NCBI RefSeq assembly: GCF_001447385.1
Contig: NZ_LLWQ01000216.1
Location: 1 to 43,490, forward strand
Direction: 5' to 3'
Length of the DNA stretch: 43,490 bases
Source: Paracoccus sp. MKU1
GTDB lineage: Bacteria > Pseudomonadota > Alphaproteobacteria > Rhodobacterales > Rhodobacteraceae
The notes beneath the pieces are model-generated. The model did no database searches. It saw only the letters and a program-made list of their open reading frames with translations, and was not told the origin of the DNA. Made by a program: the position numbers and the translations under genes. Below are positions 16,191 through 24,824 of this stretch, one piece after another (position 1 is the first letter of the stretch; each line of letters opens with the position of its first letter).

Positions 16191-17561
16191 TCATGGGTTG
16201 GAGGCCGGCAGCGCGCGCTTGACGCTGTCCGAGGCGGCGACGGCGCTGCGTTCGGCAAAGGCTTCGTGGTTCGCCTCGATCCGGTCGAGATCATAGAGAT
16301 AGTTCACCATCAGCCCATGCGACTGCCTGAGCCCGTTGGCCGAGACATCGCCCAGGAAGTTCAGCCGCTCCAGCCGGGCGCCGTTGCCCAGGTGGAAGCG
16401 CGCCACCGGATCGAGGACGCGGCCCTTGCCGTCGCGGGCGCGCAGGAAATAGGTCGCGGCGGCGGCCAGCAGCGGCGCGCGCAGGCTTTCGGCCACGGCC
16501 GGATCCTTGTGCCAGTCGGGATCGTCCAGCACGGCAAAGGCCAGGCGCTGGTCGGCGTCGATCAGTTCCGACATCGCGTCCTTGCGCTGCCCGGCCAGCC
16601 AGGCGGCAAAGCCCGGCACCGGCGACAGCGTGACGAAGGTGCGGATGTTGGGCAGTTCGGCCTTGAGCTCTTCGACCACCTGTTTGATCAGGAAATTGCC
16701 GAAGGACACCCCGGCCAGCCCGCGCTGGGTGTTCGAGATGGAATAGAACACCGCGGTGCTGGCGCGCTCCGCCTGGATCGGCTGGCGGTCGAGGTCGAGC
16801 AGCCCGGCGACATTGTCCGGGATCTCCTCGGTCAGCGCCACTTCGACGAAGATCAGCGGCTCGTCCACCAGCTGCGGATGGAAGAAGCCGTAGCAGCGCC
16901 GGTCGGTCGGTTGCAGGCGATTGCGCAGGTCGTCCCAGTTCTGGATGGCATGCACCGCCTCGTAGCGGATGATCTTTTCCAGGATGCTGGCGGGCGTGTT
17001 CCAGTCGATATGACGCAGCACAAGAAAACCCCTGTTGAACCAGGACGCAAAGAGATGCGCGAAATCGCCGTCCACCCGGCGCAGCACGGGATTGTCACGC
17101 AGATGGCGCAGCAGCTCCTCGCGCATCCGCACCAGCGCCGCCGTGCCGCCGGGGGCCAGGTTCAGGCGGCGGAACAGCTCCTGCCGGCGCGGCTCGGCAG
17201 CATCGTGCAGCGCCTCGATGGCTTCGGGGGAATCGGCGTCGTGCTGCACGGCCTTCAGCGCCGCGCGCACCGCCGCCGGATCGGGGCCGAAACGGTCGGC
17301 GAGGTTTTGCAGGAAGGCAAGCCGCGTCGCCTCGTCGGCATCCTCGAAGGCGGCGAGCAGCCCCTGCGCGATGGCCACGCCCGAAGCCTCGCCCCGCCGC
17401 GACAGCAGCGCCTCGCCCAGTTCGCACAGTTCGGGCGCCTCGGTGGCCGTGCCGGCGCCCCGCCGCCCCAGCAGACGGCGGCCGCGTGCGGTCAGCACCT
17501 CGAACAACTCGCCCAGAAAGGCCGGGCGGCTGGGGCGCGGGGTCTCGACGGTCTTGATCAT
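16191..17561 (-). CDS. matA: Malonyl-CoA decarboxylase MatA
   Basis: Converts malonyl-CoA to acetyl-CoA and CO2; 456 residues, the usual bacterial length. The N-terminal half is a helical oligomerisation domain. The catalytic domain has the GNAT-like fold, with YSISNTQRGLAGVSFGNFLIK, the TLSPVPGF motif and FHLGNGA (catalytic Ser and His regions). The order matC-matA-matB gives a complete route from imported malonate to acetyl-CoA. Confidence 0.94.
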   Translation of the reverse strand: MIKTVETPRPSRPAFLGELFEVLTARGRRLLGRRGAGTATEAPELCELGEALLSRRGEASGVAIAQGLLAAFEDADEATRLAFLQNLADRFGPDPAAVRAALKAVQHDADSPEAIEALHDAAEPRRQELFRRLNLAPGGTAALVRMREELLRHLRDNPVLRRVDGDFAHLFASWFNRGFLVLRHIDWNTPASILEKIIRYEAVHAIQNWDDLRNRLQPTDRRCYGFFHPQLVDEPLIFVEVALTEEIPDNVAGLLDLDRQPIQAERASTAVFYSISNTQRGLAGVSFGNFLIKQVVEELKAELPNIRTFVTLSPVPGFAAWLAGQRKDAMSELIDADQRLAFAVLDDPDWHKDPAVAESLRAPLLAAAATYFLRARDGKGRVLDPVARFHLGNGARLERLNFLGDVSANGLRQSHGLMVNYLYDLDRIEANHEAFAERSAVAASDSVKRALPASNP

Positions 17562-17595
17562 TTCGGGCCTCCGAACAGGGGATGGTCTGCCGGGA

Positions 17596-18978
17596 TCACC
17601 CCGGCAGCACGACGAAGATCAGCCACAGCACGACCGGAGCGACCACCGTCACCAGCGCGCCGTAGTTCAGCAGTTTGCGGAAAAACACCTGGCGGTCCAC
17701 CCCGCGCGCATTGGCCAGAACCAGGGCGCCGTTGGTCGAGAACGGGCTGACATCGACGATGGTCGAGGCGACGGCCATGCCGGCGATGAAGCCGATGGCG
17801 CCCACGCCCGTATCGCCTTGCAGGAAGGGCACCGCCAGCGGGATCAGCGAGCCCAGCACCGCCGTGGACGAGGCGAAGGCCGAGACGACGGCGCCGATCA
17901 GGAACAGCATCAGCGCCGCCAGCAGGGGCGAGGCCATGCCCGCCACGCTGTCGCCGACGAAATCGATGGTGCCCATGTGCTCCAGCACCGCGACATAGGT
18001 GGAAACGCCGGTGATCAGCATGATCTCGGGCCAGGCGACCTGCGCCATGGCGCGTTTCTGCATGGTAGGGTTCCACAGCGCCAGGCCCAGGCCGATGGTC
18101 AGCGAGACGAAGCCGATGTCGAGGTTGAAGGCCAGCACCAGCACCGCCAGCAACGCCAGCCCGGCCAGCGTCACGATCTGATAAAGCGTGCCCTCGGGCT
18201 GGTCGCCCTCGTCCACCTCGGAGACGAGGCGGTTCGATTCGCCGCCGCCCTCCTCGCCGATGCGGCGGCTCAGCGCCTCAGCCTCGCTGTCGCCGAAGAT
18301 CTGCGGGCCGGTGGCCGGGCGGGCGATCTCGACATGCGGCACGCTCACCGGCTCGATCCGCTCCGACCGCGCCTGCATCAGCTTGCGCCCGCCCAGGGCC
18401 ATGAACAGCAAGAGCGCCACCGCTGCGTTGACGAAGAAGCTGGCGGCAAAGGTGGTCATCGGCGACAGCGGCAGGCCGGCCTTGGCCACCACGCCATTGG
18501 TGATGCCGCCATAGATGCTGATCGGCGAAAAGCCCCCGGCCTGCGCGCCATGCACCACCATCAGGCCCATGAGCAGCGGCGAGATCTGGTAGCGAAAGGC
18601 GAAACCCAGCGCGATGGGCGCCACGATGGCGACGGCGCCGGGGCTGACCGCGCCCACCGCGGTCAGGACGGCCGAGATGCCGAACATGATCCACGGGATC
18701 GCACCGATGCGGCCCTTGACGGCGCGCACGGCCATGCGCACCAGCCAGTCGATGGTGCCGTTGTTCTGCGCCAGGGCGAACAGCCAGGTGATGCCGACCA
18801 GCGTCAGGAACAGGCCGCTGGGAAAGCCGGCGATGATCTCCTTGGCCGCCTGTCCCGCCAGCAAGGTGCCGACCAGGAAGGCGCCGACATAGGCCAGCAC
18901 GCCCATGTTGATCGGCCAGATCGTGGCGACGACGAACATCGCCGCCAGTGCGTAGATGGAAAATAGATGTGGGGTCAT
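17596..18978 (-). CDS. matC: Malonate/dicarboxylate transporter MatC
   Basis: Inner-membrane carrier of 460 residues with about 12 hydrophobic segments in two halves, split by a hydrophilic loop near residues 215-265 that is rich in Glu and Arg. SPGAVAIVAPIALGFAFRYQISPLLMGLMVVHGAQAG in the N-terminal half (cited here only as a landmark around residues 120-155) and the SPFSTNGALVLANA motif near the C terminus fit the MatC/CitMHS-type dicarboxylate carriers. I place the start at 18978 (MTPHLF), right after GGAGAGGAG; an upstream TTG would swallow that site. It is first in the mat operon. Confidence 0.88.
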   Translation of the reverse strand: MTPHLFSIYALAAMFVVATIWPINMGVLAYVGAFLVGTLLAGQAAKEIIAGFPSGLFLTLVGITWLFALAQNNGTIDWLVRMAVRAVKGRIGAIPWIMFGISAVLTAVGAVSPGAVAIVAPIALGFAFRYQISPLLMGLMVVHGAQAGGFSPISIYGGITNGVVAKAGLPLSPMTTFAASFFVNAAVALLLFMALGGRKLMQARSERIEPVSVPHVEIARPATGPQIFGDSEAEALSRRIGEEGGGESNRLVSEVDEGDQPEGTLYQIVTLAGLALLAVLVLAFNLDIGFVSLTIGLGLALWNPTMQKRAMAQVAWPEIMLITGVSTYVAVLEHMGTIDFVGDSVAGMASPLLAALMLFLIGAVVSAFASSTAVLGSLIPLAVPFLQGDTGVGAIGFIAGMAVASTIVDVSPFSTNGALVLANARGVDRQVFFRKLLNYGALVTVVAPVVLWLIFVVLPG

Positions 18979-19091
18979 GCGCGGCTCCTCTCCATGCAAA
19001 CCTCCTTGCGCCGGTAAACCGGCTGCCGATTCCCGCGCCCTCCTCCGGTGCGCGAATCCTCACCGGGCTGTTATACGTTTCCCGTTGCTTG

Positions 19092-19104
19092 TTGTATATA
19101 TCAA
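19092..19104. promoter_or_regulatory. Candidate GntR operator in the matC/regulator gap
   Basis: TTGTATATATCAA, an AT-rich near-palindrome (TTG, seven bases, CAA) in an otherwise GC-rich divergent gap. Rhizobial MatR operators are AT-rich sites centred on GTATA, which this resembles. It lies about 115 bases from matC and 67 from the regulator ATG. Confidence 0.55.
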
Positions 19105-19170
19105 ATCCGAAGATGGATAAATGCCGGGGAACTGCTTATCTTTCGGGCAAGAAGCAGAAGGAGGCTTTCC

Positions 19171-19827
19171 ATGGCGACGATCCCCAACACGCTGCGCATC
19201 CGCAACGCGCTGGAAAACGCCATCGTGGAGGGCAAGTACCCACCCGGCGCCCGGCTGGACCCCGAGGCGCTGGAGCGGGAATTCGAGGTCTCGCGCACCC
19301 CGATCCGCGAGGCGCTGCACCAGCTGGAAGCCTCGGGGCTGGTCCGGGTGGTGCCCAAGCGCGGCACCTTCGTCACCGAATGGAGCGCGAGCGAACTGGC
19401 CGAGCGTTTCGAGGTCATGGCCGAGATCGAGGCGACCTGCGGCCGCCTGGCCGCCCGCCGCATCACCGAGGCGGAGATGGCCGATTTCGAGGCCGTGCAC
19501 GAGGCCTGCCGCCAATTGGCCGAGGCCGGCGAGGTCGAGGCCTATTACGCCCGCAACTCGGATTTCCACCACTGCCTCTATCGCGCGACGCACAACGCCT
19601 TTCTGGCGCAGGAGGCGGCGCGGCTGCATGCCATGCTGCAACCCTATCGCCGCATGCAGCTCAAGGTGCGCAACCGGATGATGCGGTCATTCGCGGAACA
19701 TGACGCGGTGGTGGCGCGCATCCGCGCCGGCGATGGCGAGGGCGCGGCCCAGGCGCTGCGCAACCATGTCATCGTGCAGGGCGATCGGTTCCACGACCTG
19801 ATCGCGGCATTGCGGCAAGAGGGCTGA
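19171..19827 (+). CDS. GntR-family (FCD/FadR-type) regulator, probable malonate-operon regulator
   Basis: Regulator of 218 residues. The N-terminal winged helix (LDPEALEREFEVSRTPIREALHQLEASGLVRVVPKRGTF region, residues about 25-65) is of GntR type, followed by an all-helical FCD effector domain with metal-ligand-like histidines (DFHHCLYRATHN and EHDAVV). The ATG at 19171 follows AGAAGGAGG. It is divergent from matC-matA-matB, as MatR is in rhizobia, so malonate or malonyl-CoA is the likely effector. The role is inferred from position. Confidence 0.87.
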   Translation: MATIPNTLRIRNALENAIVEGKYPPGARLDPEALEREFEVSRTPIREALHQLEASGLVRVVPKRGTFVTEWSASELAERFEVMAEIEATCGRLAARRITEAEMADFEAVHEACRQLAEAGEVEAYYARNSDFHHCLYRATHNAFLAQEAARLHAMLQPYRRMQLKVRNRMMRSFAEHDAVVARIRAGDGEGAAQALRNHVIVQGDRFHDLIAALRQEG

Positions 19828-19835
19828 ACGAGGCG

Positions 19836-19852
19836 CCGGCGGCGATCGCCGG
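19836..19852 (+). terminator. Small hairpin after the GntR gene
   Basis: CCGGCG, loop GCGAT, CGCCGG, followed by AAAACCCC, nine bases past the stop codon. The stem is short, so this is only a possible terminator. Confidence 0.35.
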
Positions 19853-19920
19853 AAAACCCCTCTGGCGCATCGCGGCAAAGCGGTGGGATAAAGGCCCAGG
19901 ACAGGCCGAGGGGGGTGCCC

Positions 19921-20586
19921 ATGCGCTATTTCGATTTCAGCACCTGGCAGGGGATCCTGACGACGCTGCTGGGCCTTGCACTGTTCACGCTGATCGGCGT
20001 GGGCATCCGGGTGCTGATGCTGCTGACCATCCAGCAGCGCCAGCAGCGCATGAACCGCCAGATCAACGAACGCCTGCGCACGCTGATCGCCGCCTACAAG
20101 GTGCTGGGCGGGTCCTTCACCGGCGAGTTGCTGGTCGATCCGACCCATCTGCGCGACCTGCGGCAGCGCGAGCAAGAGGCTGGGGCCGAGGAGGCCGCCG
20201 GCTCGGATCGCGCCCGGCGCATCCGCGACGCGGTCGAGGCGGCGCTGTCGGACATCATCCTGCTGGGCACCGAGGAACAGGTCCGCCTGGCCAGCCGTGC
20301 CGCCGCCGAGATGGCCGCCGGCCGGCCGATCCATACCGCCGAACTGGTCGTCTCGCTGCGCGATTTCATCCGCAAGGCGCTGGACCTGGGTCCGGTGCCT
20401 CGGGACGTGACCATCCCCTCGCAGGGTCCGACGCGGCAATCGGGCGGCTCGTCCAGGGGCGGGCGCGGCGAAAGCGGCAGCAAGGGCGGCGGCGGTGGAG
20501 GTGGCGGCGGCATGGGTGGCGGCGGTGGCATGGGCATGGGCATGGGGCTTGGCCTGGGACGCCATGCCGACGACGCGCCGTCCTGA
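19921..20586 (+). CDS. Single-pass membrane protein with Gly/Met-rich tail, function unknown
   Basis: 221 residues. A hydrophobic helix at about residues 10-35 is followed by a basic QQRQQRMNRQINERLR stretch, so the rest should be cytoplasmic. A helical, charged domain (about 40-165) contains VDPTHLRDLRQRE and ALSDIILLGTEEQVRLASRAA. The last 50 residues are low complexity: a run of nine Gly and repeats of Met-Gly. The ATG at 19921 has a strong G-rich ribosome-binding site. A multi-pass membrane gene follows 54 bases on, so they are probably co-transcribed. I do not recognise the family. Confidence 0.75.
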   Translation: MRYFDFSTWQGILTTLLGLALFTLIGVGIRVLMLLTIQQRQQRMNRQINERLRTLIAAYKVLGGSFTGELLVDPTHLRDLRQREQEAGAEEAAGSDRARRIRDAVEAALSDIILLGTEEQVRLASRAAAEMAAGRPIHTAELVVSLRDFIRKALDLGPVPRDVTIPSQGPTRQSGGSSRGGRGESGSKGGGGGGGGGMGGGGGMGMGMGLGLGRHADDAPS

Positions 20587-20640
20587 AACGCGGGAAACGC
20601 CCGGCTTGCGATGCGGCATCGATCCTGCGATCCTGCCGCC

Positions 20641-21966
20641 ATGACCGGGGACCTGCATATCCTGCGCCAGCACGTCCTGCTGACGGCGCGGCTGTTTCGG
20701 AACTACGGCGCGGTGCTGGCGGCCACATGGCTGGCCGGCTCGCTGCTCGGCACGCTCCTGATGATGCTGGCGGTCGAGATCGGCTTCGCCGACCGGCTGG
20801 CCGGGCTGATCGCGCTGGTGCCGGTGATCCTGTTGCAGTTGGTGCTGTTCGTCGCCATGTTCGTTATCCTGCGCGACGGGCTGCCGGTGCTGCGCTTTCG
20901 CTCAAGGCGCCGTCGCGAGGCGCCCGCGCCCGAGGAAGGCGCAGCCGGGACCCCGGCAGGCATCGGCATGCTGGCCGGGGCGCTTCTGGCGGTCCTGATC
21001 CCGTTCTATGGCTATTACGCCGGCTGGGGCCTGCTCGGGAACACGCTGCGCGACTATTCCAAGGCGTTCCTGTCGACCTCGATGGAGCGGATCGACTTCT
21101 CGACGGTCTCGCCCGAGCCGGCGCCCACCGCGCTGGAGGTGCAGAGCACGCTTTGGGTCATGGTCGCCGTGCTGCTGATCTGGGCGATCCGGCGCGGCGC
21201 CAAGGCCCTGCACAAGCGCAGCGAGGCCGGGATCTGGCCGCTGCTGGTCGTCGCCTGCGAGGCGAGCTGGGCGGTGCTGGGGCTGTACGTCATCTCGGGT
21301 TGGCAGGCGGAGTTCGTGGAATGGCTGGCCCGCCTGCCCTCGCCCGCCGAGCTGTGGCAAAGCCTGGTCCCGCCCGCCGCGGCCGAGGTGGTCGATGCCA
21401 CGAGGCGCCCGGTGGACTGGGCGCCCGCCTTCCAGCCCTGGCCCTGGCTGGTGCGGCTGTTCTGGTATGCGCTGCTGCCGCTGATCTGGTTCAATCTCGG
21501 CGCCATCGTCTATGGCCATGACCTGAACCTGATGGCCGAGGAGACGCGGCGCTCGGCCGGCCGGGTCGTCGACCGCTGGCAGGCGCTGCCGAAGCCGCTG
21601 ACCGACTTCATCGGCCATTTCTGGGCGGGGCTGGTGAAACGCTGGCACGCGGTGGCGAACGGCATGCTGCTGGCAGGATCGGCGGGTTTCGCGCTGACCG
21701 TCTCGGTGCTGGTGCTGTGGCGGCTGGCCGACTGGGCGGGCCGCTGGGCCTGGGTCGGGCTGGCCGAGTTGATCGGGCCGCAGGACCTGCGGGTCTGGCA
21801 GGTGGCGCAATATCCGCTGGGCCTGCTTTTCGGCGCGCCCGGCCAGCCACAGGGCGGGGTGCTGGTCTGCGTCGTGCAATTCTGCATCCTCGCCGCCGGG
21901 CTGGAATTGGCCGGGCGGGCGCAGGCGGCCCGCGCCGCTAGTGCAGATCGCGCAGAACCGGCGTGA
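20641..21966 (+). CDS. Multi-pass membrane protein, function unknown
   Basis: 441 residues with about seven or eight strongly hydrophobic segments (around 17-40, 46-72, 100-125, 168-185, 203-225, 275-300, 345-370, 410-430). The loops are Arg- and Trp-rich, and one region after the third segment (STSMERIDFSTVSPEPAP) probably faces the periplasm. There are no transporter or enzyme motifs I recognise. The start is uncertain: ATG 20641 or in-frame ATG 20611, neither with a good ribosome-binding site. Its last 29 bases overlap the end of the convergent cluster. Confidence 0.72.
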   Translation: MTGDLHILRQHVLLTARLFRNYGAVLAATWLAGSLLGTLLMMLAVEIGFADRLAGLIALVPVILLQLVLFVAMFVILRDGLPVLRFRSRRRREAPAPEEGAAGTPAGIGMLAGALLAVLIPFYGYYAGWGLLGNTLRDYSKAFLSTSMERIDFSTVSPEPAPTALEVQSTLWVMVAVLLIWAIRRGAKALHKRSEAGIWPLLVVACEASWAVLGLYVISGWQAEFVEWLARLPSPAELWQSLVPPAAAEVVDATRRPVDWAPAFQPWPWLVRLFWYALLPLIWFNLGAIVYGHDLNLMAEETRRSAGRVVDRWQALPKPLTDFIGHFWAGLVKRWHAVANGMLLAGSAGFALTVSVLVLWRLADWAGRWAWVGLAELIGPQDLRVWQVAQYPLGLLFGAPGQPQGGVLVCVVQFCILAAGLELAGRAQAARAASADRAEPA

Positions 21967-22501
21967 CCGCGAATTCCAGCGCCTCGGGCCGCGTCCCCCA
22001 GGCCGAGACGCGCAGCCGCGCGCCCTTCAGCAATTCGGCCGGCACCAGGAAAAGCTGGTCCGACAGCATCTCCTGCCCGTCCGGCGGCGCGTCATATGAG
22101 ATGGGATTGCAGCGCCCCTTGTTCTCACCATCAGGGGAAAGCACCCGGACGGCACCCTCGGAATCGGCGCTGATCAGCGGCAGCCAGACCCGATCCGCCG
22201 CGTCGCGCAGGCTGATGTCGCAGCCGGCCCAGCCCTGCCGCGCCGCCTCGGGACCGCGCAGCGCCAGGCGGACCAGGACCAGCGCCCGCTCGGACAGGTT
22301 GGGCGCGCTTCCCGCCCAGACCTGATCGAGCCGGACATGCACGCCGCGCAGCTCGGCCCCCGCCTCGCCGGCCTGCACCACCCGCCATTCGCGGGCGCGG
22401 CGCAGGTCGGTGATCTCGGTCCAGCCCCCGACGACCACGTTGGCGAGCAGCAGGACCGCGGCAAGGAGGATCCACAGCAGATGTCTCATGAGAGGTCTCA
22501 T
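21938..22501 (-). CDS. Membrane-anchored extracytoplasmic protein, function unknown (cluster gene 3)
   Basis: 187 residues: an N-terminal anchor (HLLWILLAAVLLLANVVVGG), then a beta-rich domain outside the cytoplasm with pieces such as LVLVRLALRG and the SDQLFLVPAELLKGARLRV stretch. This resembles the Ig-like 'DUF4352' type of extracellular domain, but I cannot confirm that. Its ATG overlaps the stop of the preceding gene (ATGA). A GTG-free start at 22489 would be only four residues shorter. It is the last of three coupled leftward genes with the same architecture. Confidence 0.72.
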   Translation of the reverse strand: MRPLMRHLLWILLAAVLLLANVVVGGWTEITDLRRAREWRVVQAGEAGAELRGVHVRLDQVWAGSAPNLSERALVLVRLALRGPEAARQGWAGCDISLRDAADRVWLPLISADSEGAVRVLSPDGENKGRCNPISYDAPPDGQEMLSDQLFLVPAELLKGARLRVSAWGTRPEALEFAVTPVLRDLH

Positions 22502-23043
22502 GGCTCGAACCGGATGATCGGCCGGCGCTCGGGCAAGGCCGGCGGGGCCAGATGCAAGGCGCTGTCGAAAACCGCGGTAAAGCTGCCCGTCAGCACCAGC
22601 GCGCCGCCCGCGACCTCGTCCGCGGGCAGCTCGAAGACCGCGACGGCGCGATTGCTCAGGCCGGGCTGGAACCAGCGGCTTTCCAGCCCGCGCGGAATGT
22701 CCTCGGCGCGGCGGGACAGCGCATAGCGCCGCCCGCTCGCGCCCTGCCAGACCGCGTCGAGGCGCTGCGAGGCCAGAGTCGCTTCGGCCTCGATCTCGGC
22801 GATCAGGAACACGCCGTCGCTGTCGCGGACCAGATCCCGGCCATAGCGCCGGAAGGCGATGCGGTCGGCCAGGCGCAGGCCGGTGAAGCGGGCGCGGAAA
22901 CTGCGCGCCTCTCCCGTCCTGCCCGCCGCGACATGGTGGCGGAAGGGCTGCACGACGCTGTTGTAGTCGGGGGCGGTCTGCATCATCCCGCCCAGAAGCG
23001 CGGCCCCGGCCAGCACGATGGCAATGCGACCCAGCCAGATCAT
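22498..23043 (-). CDS. Membrane-anchored extracytoplasmic protein, function unknown (cluster gene 2)
   Basis: 181 residues with an N-terminal signal anchor (LGRIAIVLAGAALLGGMM) and an extracytoplasmic domain. Its second half (GVFLIAEIEAEATLASQ ... NRAVAVFELPADEVAGGALVL) has alternating hydrophobic residues as in a beta sandwich. That half has the same layout as its neighbours: a strand, a polar loop, then FELPAD-like residues before the last strands. It overlaps both neighbours by ATGA junctions. Probably paralogous to the genes either side. Confidence 0.72.
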   Translation of the reverse strand: MIWLGRIAIVLAGAALLGGMMQTAPDYNSVVQPFRHHVAAGRTGEARSFRARFTGLRLADRIAFRRYGRDLVRDSDGVFLIAEIEAEATLASQRLDAVWQGASGRRYALSRRAEDIPRGLESRWFQPGLSNRAVAVFELPADEVAGGALVLTGSFTAVFDSALHLAPPALPERRPIIRFEP

Positions 23044-23615
23044 GGCGCACCCTCGGGCAGCATGGTCATGCGGGCGGTGGGCTGGAAAAGCAGCCAGTTC
23101 GACATGCCGTAGAGATTATCCCTGAGCTTGAAGATCTGCCGGTGGAAGGTCAGCGAGACCGGCCCAGGCCGCCAGTCCGGCGGAAGCTGCCAAGCCAGCG
23201 TCACCCGCTCGGCCAGGCGCGGATGCAACTGCGCAAGCATCTCGCCATCGCGGTCCAGCGTGACCTCGGGTTCGGGCCAGACCACACCGCCAGAGGCAAG
23301 CTCGGGCGGATGCGGCGGAAAGCCGAAGACGGCGGTCTGGCTCTCTCCGGTCAGGTTCAGCAGCCGGACCTGCATCAGCAGCCGGGCCGGCTCGCCCTGC
23401 TGCTCGGGCGGGGCGAGCGCCAGCGACAGCGGCGTCAGTTCGACCCGGCCCAGATCGACCGGCTGTCCAAGGGCGACCGGGGGCGGGTCCTGTGGCGCCC
23501 GCGCCTCCTCGACCTTCAACCACAGGCCGAGCAGCACCGCGGCCGCCACCCCGGCCGAGGCGGCCATGCGCACCCTCAGACGCCGCAGCAAGGAGGCATG
23601 TCGCTTTCCCGTCAT
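23040..23615 (-). CDS. Membrane-anchored extracytoplasmic protein, function unknown (cluster gene 1)
   Basis: 191 residues. Basic N terminus (GKRHASLLRRLRVRM), one hydrophobic anchor (about 18-33), then a Pro-rich linker and a beta-rich domain (VDLGRVELTPLSLAL, LLMQVRLLNLTG, and so on). This is the first of three genes joined by ATGA overlaps. The ATG at 23615 lacks a strong ribosome-binding site. An open frame continues upstream into a cyclase remnant, but that part is a different, decayed gene. Confidence 0.7.
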   Translation of the reverse strand: MTGKRHASLLRRLRVRMAASAGVAAAVLLGLWLKVEEARAPQDPPPVALGQPVDLGRVELTPLSLALAPPEQQGEPARLLMQVRLLNLTGESQTAVFGFPPHPPELASGGVVWPEPEVTLDRDGEMLAQLHPRLAERVTLAWQLPPDWRPGPVSLTFHRQIFKLRDNLYGMSNWLLFQPTARMTMLPEGAP

Positions 23616-23792
23616 GCGAGAATTAAGGCCCGGCCGCGCAGCCCGCACAAGATCCGAACGGCCCCGGTCGGCGGAATCCGGCCAGGGCTCATGCAGCCCG
23701 GCCCGCCGCCGACGCGCCTCGGCGCCGGTCGCCCGTCGCATTCGACCGCGCGCCGAACCAACGCCGGCGTCCGGTCCAGCGCCGCCCGTAGA

Positions 23793-23963
23793 CCGTCGGG
23801 AAAGGTTGGGAACGATGGCCAGACACAGATGCGGATCGCCCGAGATGTTCTCGAACGGCTGGATCGCCACCGAGGCCCCGGGGGAAGTCGCCAAGCGCGC
23901 CCCTAACAGCCGAGCATAGCCATGAACATCAGCAAAAAGAAACACCGCCAGAAGCCGGGACCG
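23793..23963 (-). pseudogene. Remnant of a class III adenylate/guanylate cyclase gene
   Basis: This reading frame encodes RSRLLAVFLFADVHGYARLLG. It matches the start of the many alphaproteobacterial cyclases that begin 'RRLAAILAADVVGYSRLMG'. It then jumps directly to SVAIQPFENISGDP, which matches the 'SIAVLPFDNMSGDP' motif that follows the cyclase domain in those proteins. The roughly 150 catalytic residues in between are gone, and the similarity stops soon after. It is most simply an internally deleted, truncated relic. The rest of the 23616-24086 stretch shows no other gene. Confidence 0.62.
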
Positions 23964-24086
23964 GTCAAGCCGGTGCGGTCCCAACGCCCTGTTCGTCCAG
24001 GCGTCGGAACAGTGGTACGCCCAGCGGACAAGCCGCGGGGACGCGGGAGAAGCCCGCGCCCCCGTCGGCGGTGGTCGCAGGTGCGG

Positions 24087-24824
24087 TCACCAGATGAAAT
24101 CGTCGTCGCCCAATTGGCCCAGCCGGATGTCCTCGATCACCAGCTGGTCGTTGCCGGCACGGATGACGACATTGTTGCCGACCTGGCTGGCCGCGGCGCG
24201 GATATCGCCGAAACTGTCGAACCGGGCGTAATGCGACAGGTTGATGCGGTCGTCGTCGCTGTCGAAATCGGTGATCCGGTCGCGACCGCCATTCCAGACG
24301 AAGACATCCGCGCCCTCGCCGCCGGTCATGGTGTCATTGCCGGCGCCACCGTTCAGCGTGTCGTTGCCCTCATGCCCGACCAGCCGGTCGTTGCCGGCCT
24401 CGCCGAACAGCCGGTCGTCGCCCTCGCCGCCCAGCAGCGTGTCGGCCCCGGCGCCGGCGCGGACGACATCGTTACCCTCGCCGGCGGCGATATGGTCGCG
24501 GCCATTGCCGGTGGTGGCCTGGTCGTTGCCCTCGCCCAGGGTGATGCGGTTGTTGCCGTTGCCGGCACGCACGACGTCATTGCCGGAGCCCGCTTCTATG
24601 GTGTCGTTGCCGCTTCCGGCCAGGATCACGTCATTGCCTTCGCCGCCCCAGACCCGGTTGTGCCCGTGGCCCGCGTCGATGCGGTCGTTGCCCTCGCCGC
24701 CATAGAGGCTGTCGTTGCCCTGATAGCCGAAGATGGTGTCATCCCCCGACAGGCCGCGGATCACATCGGCGAGGCTGGTGCCGAACAGGCGGTTGTCGTC
24801 GTCATTGCCACGAATGTTTGCCAT
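24087..24824 (-). CDS. RTX (haemolysin-type) calcium-binding repeat protein
   Basis: 245 residues built almost entirely of nonapeptide repeats of the form GGxGxDxLx (about 15 copies between residues 15 and 175), which fold as a calcium-loaded beta roll. The C-terminal 65 residues (DRITDFDSDDDRINLSHYARF ... IEDIRLGQLGDDDFIW) resemble the tail that acts as the type I secretion signal. No catalytic domain and no type I secretion genes are in the window. GGAGAA precedes the ATG. Likely a secreted or surface calcium-binding protein; the role is unknown. Confidence 0.88.
   Translation of the reverse strand: MANIRGNDDDNRLFGTSLADVIRGLSGDDTIFGYQGNDSLYGGEGNDRIDAGHGHNRVWGGEGNDVILAGSGNDTIEAGSGNDVVRAGNGNNRITLGEGNDQATTGNGRDHIAAGEGNDVVRAGAGADTLLGGEGDDRLFGEAGNDRLVGHEGNDTLNGGAGNDTMTGGEGADVFVWNGGRDRITDFDSDDDRINLSHYARFDSFGDIRAAASQVGNNVVIRAGNDQLVIEDIRLGQLGDDDFIW

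Noticed and set aside
17035..18966. A rightward 643-codon open frame.
   Set aside because: Antisense to matA/matC, with low-complexity Asp/His/Gln composition typical of the reverse frame of a membrane-protein gene.
24241..24705. Regular repeats on the + strand that look like a tandem or CRISPR-like array.
   Set aside because: They are the nonapeptide-coding repeats of the RTX gene on the other strand; units are about 27 bases and diverged, with no spacers.
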